Source: Glomus cerebriforme (taxonomy: Eukaryota; Glomeromycota; Glomeromycetes; Glomerales; Glomeraceae). From it: DNA of 13,245 bases. The stretch covers positions 57,140 to 70,384 of the forward strand of contig QKYT01000001.1 in NCBI GenBank assembly GCA_003550305.1, given 5' to 3'. The notes beneath the pieces were generated by a model. The model did no database searches. It was not told the DNA's origin and saw only the letters and a list, made by a program, of their open reading frames with translations. Below are positions 7,664-13,245 of this stretch, in pieces (position 1 is the stretch's first letter; each line of letters starts with the position of its first letter). A program made the translations under genes and the position numbers.

Positions 7664-9169
7664 TTATGCAACCATCTCAATTTCATGCTATTCATATTTA
7701 ATAAAATAAGATCCAGCTTTATACATACCTTCTATGCTTTCCTCATCACCATGCTTTAACTTGCATAATGGACATAATTTCTCGTTGGTAATTCCATAAT
7801 AATCGAAATTTTCACTACTAAATTCTTTATATAAATTTGGATATTGATCCAATGTCTTGTTTCGAAAATAAGTGCAGTCATAAGTTGGCTTAGATTGGAA
7901 TGCAGATGATACACCCTCCTTAAGATCCATAAGATCATTATCATCTGCCTTAGCTGAAGTGATTTGAGGTGTAGATGGTGCATTTACTTCAGGCAAGATT
8001 TTTCGGGATGGGCCGTATCAGAAATTTCGGTCACATGATCGATCAGCTTTCGGAGATAACTTTTTCAAAGATATACCATAATCTATGATCTCTTGAAATT
8101 ATGCATCAGTAAGCTCTGAAATGGAATTTGCGCTATATGAATTAATATACTTGATCTTATCTAGATCCACTTTTTCAAATAATTAATAGTTTTTTTCAGC
8201 TCTCTGAGTTTTCTTACACAAGCTATCCCGTAATACAACCCTAACTTTTAGCCCCAATTCTTGTAATCTTTTCTTGCAGAGGATAGAAAGCTGTTCTGTG
8301 ATGGTATCATAAAGCATACTTCTCGCTTTCTTTTCACCAAATTTACCACCATTGCTTCTGATAATCTCATCAAGCTGATCTCTGAAATCCTTCCAGTAGA
8401 GGCACCAACATAAAATTTCTTCCTGATTAGCTTGTGAGGCTTCATCAATGCTGTCATAAGTAATTTTTCTGAAACAGGCTGTCTCAGAAACTTCAGTCAT
8501 ATTATTATGGTTTATAGGAGATGAGAGATCTAATTCCAAAGGGGAATTGAATAATTCATGCTTGAGTTCATTCATTCCTTTTTTCTTATGTGATCTATTA
8601 CATGGCTGAATAACTAAGTTGAGAACTTGAGGCCTTTCTTCTTCAGACAGGATCCTAGAGCGACTAGGTATTGGAAGAAACTCTTGAGCTTGGCCGGAGG
8701 CACAAAAGCAAAGTTTCTTCTCCCTATTGCATTGCCTAATCTCATCACTAACCTTCTTTTTTTGCATCTTATCCAAGAAAACATCTATCTCTGTTTCCTT
8801 TGATAACTTGGAGCTGACAGGTAAAACTTCTGGTATCGGTTCTCTTGGTAATGAAGTATCAAAATTGAAGTTAGATGGGTTGTTGTTAGGAGTATTATCA
8901 TTTAACATTTGCTTCTATTTTACTTTCGTAAGTCTATTTCTAAACTCAACATTCTCAGATTTCAACTCCTCAATTCTGGCCTTGAGTTTGGCATTTTCAG
9001 CATCATGCCTCTCATTATATTCCCCATTCGCTCTTAAAACCTCGGCACTCCTGTACTTAAGTTCAGCTATTTCAGCATCAGATACTGAAAGCTTGATTCT
9101 AAGACCGGAATTCTTAGCCTCAAGTTCAGTGATATGCTGATTCAATAATTCAAGTTTGGATGATATGAT
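7664..9169 (-). pseudogene. Coiled-coil protein with shared helical module and zinc-like tail; five nonsense codons
   Basis: One reading frame of 502 codons runs from 9169 to TAA 7666-7664 with no indel. In-frame stops are TAG 8917, TAA 8185, TAA 8101, TGA 8020 and TAG 7690. The N-terminus is a heptad coiled coil (LLNQHITELEAKNSGLRIKL, ENAKLKARIEELKSENVEF). Next come a low-complexity linker and KKKVSDEIRQCNREKKL. The helical module follows: QEEILCWCLYWKDFRDQLDE, TITEQLSILCKKRL, KKTQRAEKNY, LFEKVDLDKIKYI, YSANSISELTDA. The tail has TYFRNKTLDQYPNLYKEFSS, FDYYGITNEKLCPLCKLKHG and YKAGSYFIKYE. The CPLC pair suggests zinc binding; I recall a third cysteine where this copy has Tyr (IKYE). There is no start ATG: a TAG at 9172-9170 in the context ATATAG fits a 3' splice site, so a first exon is probably missing or unread upstream. 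The function is unknown. Confidence 0.75.
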
Positions 9170-9794
9170 CTATATAAAACTAATACACTATATATAAGCA
9201 TTCAAAATAAAAAAAAAATACGTGTTTTTTCCTTATGGCCAAGTGAAATTTTACCAAGAAAAATTTTTTGTTAATAAAAGTTCATGGTGTACAACCATTT
9301 GTTTGTAATTATACTAATTTGTGAAAAATTTTTTTTCTATTTTGTATCTTTAGAGCATATTTTAAGCACTTTGGTAATAAGTAAATTGCATCCCGAAGAT
9401 TAAGTAAAGTTGTTCAGTGGGGTCAAAACTACTTACATACAAATATTTATCAAGATTGAGTAATAACTTGTAGAGTCGAGCATTTTTTTGTAATTATGTA
9501 AATTCATGAATTTTAATAAAATTTAAATGTAAAGCTATAAAAATTAAATTAATTATTATATGATAAATTAAGTAGATATTAATAACTAATATAATACAGT
9601 TAGTATATATTTTATACTTAAATGGGCAAAATTTAAGGATATTTTATGAATTATTTTTATATTAAATATGGATAATTTAAGATTTATTTAAGTAGATTTT
9701 TAGTATTATTTGTAAATATAATTATCTTATAAGGAATATACTGAAATTATACTTATATAATGCTTTCAAGATACTTAAATACATATTTAAATAT
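9170..9794. other. Very AT-rich intergenic stretch
   Basis: No protein-like frame is visible. It may hold the upstream exon expected for the coiled-coil relic, but I cannot place it. The segment CAGTGGGGTCAAAACTACTT at 9416-9435 resembles the ends of some Tc1/mariner-type elements, but I found no inverted partner. If the gag relic had a pol region it should lie here, and none is readable. Confidence 0.4.
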
Positions 9795-11216
9795 TCAGTA
9801 TATTTTTAGTATATTTTCAGTATATATTTTTCTTATTGGGTCTTCTATTTTGGAGTCGAGACTTTTTGGATAAGGTCCAAAGCGAGTATTAAGGTAGTCC
9901 TCATATTCCTCTCCATTGTCCTCTTCATATTCTTCCTCATATTCTTTATCATATTCAAAGTCATCTAGATAGTTTGCATTTCTGGTTTCATACCTAATAG
10001 TCCTTGGTACTGTTGTTGATCTGGACTGTCTGTTGAACCTTTGGTCAGAATATGGGCAATCTCTAGTCATATATCTAGGTTGATTATAATTGTAGCACTT
10101 AAAGTTAGATCCAGTTGATCTAGGTGCGTTAAAATTGTTATTCCTAGATCTTCTTTGATTCATTGGTGGACGACTTTTCCTTTCTTGTGGTTGAGCTAAT
10201 AATACCATTATAAGATTGGCATAGTTGATGATAAGTTGCTCTAATTTTCTAATAAGTTCATTAACCTTAGTTTCAGTAATCTTGGCTTTAGAACTAGATG
10301 CAACATTTGTTCCCTTTTCCTTGAGGGTAGTTCCTGAGGCAAAGTTGAATCCAATTTCTACTATTCTAGCAGTTTCAATAGCTTCATTAACATCAGCAAG
10401 ATTAGAAGTATATACCATAAAGGTATAGACAACATTTAGTTTCATTAAGAACATTCATTTCTTTTAATTATTATCAGTTAAGTCTACTCAGTCTGCTAAT
10501 TTCTTAAACTTATTAGCATATGAATCGACTGATTTATCATTTTTCTGATATAGAGAAATTAATTCCTGATATCACTGGTTCCTTCTGGTTTTACTTACGA
10601 AGCATAGATTGAAAATTATTTCCGTTATTATTTTCAAAATCAAAATGGTTTCCTATTGTTCCTGTAGTACCTTCAAATCAATCGGCTGCTCCTTTCAGAA
10701 AACCTTCAGCAACAGCTTTTTTCCTAGTTTCTGTATTTCATCTATTAGTTACAGCAGCTCTATTAAATTCTTTAAGCCATTTAACCAGATCTTCTCCTTC
10801 AGCACAACTAAAAATATCTACTTTAGCAGTAGCTCTCTCAGTATTTTGATTAGCATTTGCTATAGCTTCTAATTAAGCTCCATTAATTCCAAAGATTTGA
10901 TCATAAAGTGCGTTTAATTGATCAGCAATAGCTCCCATATTTACGTTTGGTGGGTATTTGGTAGTGTAGGTATATATGCAAAATTCGGTGATGTAGATGT
11001 ACATGCAAAATTCGGTGGTGTAGGTGTTTATGCAAAATTTGGTGGTATAGGTATTCTGTTAGTTGAGTTAATTAAGTCTATTGAATTTACTGATGATATT
11101 GGAGATACACTTATTTGTCTTAAGAGATGTTGATTGAGTTGTATAGATACAAGAATTTGGTCTAATAATTCTTTGATATGTTTTGTCAAAAATATATATG
11201 TCAACAGGTTGTTCAA
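9795..11216 (-). mobile_element. Ty3/Gypsy-type gag relic, broken
   Basis: The 5' part (11216-10960) reads HIKELLDQILVSIQLNQHLL and DLINSTNRIPIPPNFA, then proline-rich 9-residue repeats. After a frame change, ATG 10938 opens MGAIADQLNALYDQIFG, with TAA at 10875, and DLVKWLKEFNRAAVTNR, a capsid-like helix typical of retrotransposon gag. TGA codons follow at 10740 and 10680. After another shift near 10580 to 10454, 219 open codons hold MFLMKLNVVYTFMVY, NEAIETARIVEIGFNFASG, a basic stretch, a degenerate zinc knuckle (10056-10097) and an acidic tail (9860-9960). Gag packages element RNA into particles. The knuckle keeps CX2-X-X4-X-X4C spacing, but the second Cys and the His are both Tyr. No protease, reverse transcriptase, integrase or LTR is seen, so it is a dead fragment. 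Confidence 0.75.
10960..11058 (-). repeat. 27-bp tandem repeat in the gag 5' region
   Basis: Three full units (10960-10986, 10987-11013, 11014-11040) and a partial one (11041-11058) share GCAAAATTY followed by GGT. On the minus strand each encodes nine residues of the type PNFAYTPTP. The period is a multiple of three, so unit gain or loss keeps the frame, as expected for a proline-rich spacer. One unit now carries a TAA. Confidence 0.8.
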
Positions 11217-11898
11217 AACAATTAGTTCTAAAAGCTTCCTAAAGTATAATTGTATAGGACTTCTGATGAAAAAGGTCTTCTTAGATATCGAATACTAGTA
11301 AGTAAGCGGATGAGTACTGGGGGGTAACTGATCACTTTGTTATCCAGATAATGTGATTGAAACTAAATATCCAAATCCTTCCCCTATTTACCAGAACAGT
11401 AGAGCTTACCAGAACCATTCGTCCATTTCTAAAAAAGAATCAAACGTTAGTTTAAAAAAAAAAGTCACCTATTTATGGCATATAGATTTGCGACATTATG
11501 GCGTTAAATTAAATTATGATATTACGATATTAGGGACATGACATTTATTAGGTAATATTTTAGGAGTTGGGTAAAACAAAATCTTACGTGACACAAAATA
11601 CTATATATATATTTAAATATTATTGGTTAAAAAAATCTTACCTAGGGGGGTATTAGGTAATATATGTCACAGCCCTTACAGCATTTATGATTTATGGCAT
11701 TTTATTATGGTTACAGAATTAATTATGACATTTGTTAAAATGCTGAAATGGTGTAATTATGGAATTTTGCCAGCACCTATATTCATCAATAGTACTTCAT
11801 AAATATTACATTACTGTAGACATACGAAATACTATGATAGAAACATAAATATTCAAAAAATTATGGTATAATACTATATATATATACAGTATTGTTAA
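11217..11898. other. Intergenic, possible remains of repeats
   Basis: This is where the 5' LTR of the gag element would be expected, but no terminal repeat pair can be shown within the window. The motif GGGGGGTA occurs at about 11319 and 11646, and TTAGGTAATAT at about 11549 and 11653, which hints at diverged repeats. A 62-codon plus-strand frame at 11353-11541 lacks convincing protein character. Confidence 0.4.
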
Positions 11899-12909
11899 AC
11901 TTTCAGAATACTTTATATTAAAAATATTCCTGATGATTTACTCAATCTCACAACACAAAAAGCTTTATTTCAAGCCATAAAAAATGTATAAATGCAATAA
12001 AAAGGATAATTACTGTAAAAAGATCAAAGAAATAATTGGAAAAGTCAAAAACGTAAAATTAGCAGTGATATCAATAATTATGATACTAACATCATTAATG
12101 ATAATGATACCTATGTTATCAATATTGATATTAATAAAAGCACTAACAACATTAATAACAATAACAAAAATGATGAACCAAATATTAACAAGATCTGATC
12201 AATTATTTCTAATGGTTAGCATATTTGAATCTTTTGATCTTATTATTTACATTTTAATTACTTTAAATTCTAATTATATTCTTTAGAATGCTATACGAAT
12301 TATTGCAAAACTTTTGATAAAGTTATCAATTTATCCATTAAAAGAAGAACTACATGGGGTAACAAAAGTATATTTAAAGGAAAATCACAGAATTTTTCAG
12401 TAGTTTCTCTGAAATATATTGGATTTCTTTTTATAATGATAATATTCATAAAAATGTAAGTTCTTTCTTTTTTAAATTTATATATAGATAAAAATATTAA
12501 CATTTTTTCTAAAGTTATTAAACAAGTTCAATCCTTATAGGGTTCATTGGCTACAAAAATAAGAGAAGCAATACTTATAATATATGAAGAGATAAACCTA
12601 CTGTTAATAAAATCAAATGCTGGTCCTTCAGAGATAGCTAAATGGAAAAAGTTGCCAAAGGTTTCCAAGTACTATGAGAAATTATTTAAGAAAATAGATG
12701 ATAACGAGAAGAATTCACCACTAATGATTACACGTATTGTTGAAAAGGCTTTTTTAGAAAAGAACTACTCCAATACAGAATTTGTTTATGCTATTGTAAT
12801 ATGCAAAATTATATTAAATCTAAAGCATAATACTCTTCAGATAAATGAACTGTTAATTGAAAGTAAAGTAAAATATTATTTGGTAGGTTTGTTTTGTATG
12901 CTCAAGTAA
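11899..12909 (+). pseudogene. Three-exon relic of an unknown fungal family
   Basis: Exon a (from about 11907, after TTTCAG, to 12214) reads ILYIKNIPDDLLNLTTQKAL and FQAIKNV, four TAA codons (11989, 11998, 12007, 12016), then KDQRNNWKSQKRKISSDINN. It continues Asn/Asp-rich to a TGA at 12196. A GT-AG intron 12215-12286 joins it in frame to exon b, reading CYTNYCKTFDKVINLSIKRR, TTWGNKSIFKGKSQNFSVVS, LKYI, ending at 12420. Exon c (12541-12909) follows TTATAG and reads GSLATKIREAILIIYE, SEIAKWKKLPKVSKYYEKLF, NTEFVYAIVICKIIL and NTLQINELLIESKVKYYLV to TAA. Exons b and c join in phase, but the expected donor at 12421 is GG, not GT. I recall related exon-c-like segments in Rhizophagus proteins; the function is unknown. 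The start codon is not found, and exon c has no lesion. Confidence 0.6.
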
Positions 12910-13245
12910 ATATCTTTTTATTAATTAGGCCGGACCAAGCGGATTTTTCGTTTAACATAACCCCCTCCCCCCAATCTTTCAAAATTTAATACAAATATAA
13001 TACATAATAATAGCCAATAGAATTGCGTCATGTGATATTTACTGATCACTTGAATTAAAAAAAAATGCGATAGTAAAATGTATGTACTCCTTAAATGATG
13101 TAATGTACTACCTAAATAATGTACTCCGGTTTTAATATACTCTTTAAATTACAAATAAACACCTGTAATAAATTAAGATTTAAGCATATATTCAGTGATT
13201 TTTCGCGTAAAATGGCGGTGCTTTTAATCTGCAATCCATGGTAAA
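12910..13245. other. Intergenic with short repeats
   Basis: Downstream of the plus-strand relic. It holds a C-rich tract CCCCCTCCCCCC at 12961-12972 next to AAGCGGATTTTTCGTTTAACAT and the degenerate tandem repeat at 13083-13151. No gene is visible up to the window end. Confidence 0.4.
13083..13151. repeat. Degenerate tandem repeat, about four units of 16-21 bp
   Basis: The units TGTACTCCTTAAATGATG, TGTACTACCTAAATAATG, TGTACTCCGGTTTTAA and TATACTCTTTAAATTA follow one another, starting near 13083, 13104, 13120 and 13136. The spacing varies, so this is an old or imprecise array. No function is apparent. Confidence 0.5.

Noticed and set aside
8727..9140. 137-codon plus-strand frame rich in Leu, Ser and Phe, membrane-like
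   Set aside because: It is the mirror of the coiled-coil relic. Antisense of Glu/Lys-rich coiled coil gives Leu/Ser/Phe-rich shadows, which mimic membrane segments.
10609..10872. 87-codon Ser/Phe/Ile-rich plus-strand frame
   Set aside because: It is antisense to the capsid-like part of the gag relic and has no independent support.
11984..12286. 100-codon plus-strand frame MYKCNKKD..., with Ile/Leu-rich, membrane-like middle
   Set aside because: The overlapping frame joins through a GT-AG intron to exon b and exon c and reads as Asn/Asp-rich protein, so this frame is probably a shadow. It remains an alternative for the first 30 codons only.
12961..12972. C-rich tract (G-rich on the minus strand), possible G-quadruplex
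   Set aside because: It has only two G-runs on the minus strand, too few for a standard intramolecular quadruplex.
1..13245. Mitochondrial DNA or a TGA = Trp code, suggested by many in-frame TGA codons at likely Trp positions
   Set aside because: TAA and TAG stops and frameshifts occur as well, spliceosomal-type introns are present and the families are nuclear. Decay under the standard code explains it better.
1..13245. CRISPR array, tRNA, rRNA or bacterial operon
   Set aside because: No regularly spaced repeats with unique spacers, no tRNA-like cloverleaf and no rRNA-like conserved blocks were seen; introns and gene families point to a fungus.

Overview
The window looks like nuclear DNA of an arbuscular mycorrhizal fungus (Glomeromycotina), most like Rhizophagus. 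It is very AT-rich, has short GT-AG introns, and carries remnants of several protein families I recall as highly multiplied in that genus: SAM-like domain proteins, RING and coiled-coil proteins with a shared helical tail, small CxxC zinc proteins, and a Ty3/Gypsy gag. The organism and family assignments rest on recall and were not checked by a database search.

Every protein-coding region I can recognise is damaged. Layout: a 5'-truncated SAM-domain relic beside a foldback repeat (233-633, minus); a relic of unknown family with a CxxC motif (1188-2457, minus); a two-RING relic with a helical tail (2695-4212, minus); a truncated small zinc protein (4461-4692, minus); a five-exon SAM plus PD-(D/E)XK nuclease-like gene with two premature stops (5037-6678, minus), the best preserved; a second, longer zinc protein copy (7036-7548, minus); a coiled-coil relic with five stops and no indel (7664-9169, minus); a gag relic with proline-rich tandem repeats and no visible pol or LTR (9795-11216, minus); and a three-exon plus-strand relic of unknown family (11899-12909).

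These do not form a pathway or operon. The picture is a gene graveyard of lineage-specific multicopy families plus a dead retroelement fragment. Links between the parts are evolutionary: the RING relic and the coiled-coil relic end in the same type of C-terminal module, the two zinc relics are paralogues that share a stop codon, and a 48-base block recurs in two intergenic positions. In-frame stops are mostly TGA and TAA, several at positions where tryptophan or glutamine would fit, and TAG is rare.

Stretches I could not assign (634-1187, 2458-2694, 4693-5036, 6679-7035, 9170-9794, 11217-11898, 12910-13245) are AT-rich and are described where they hold repeats or nothing visible.
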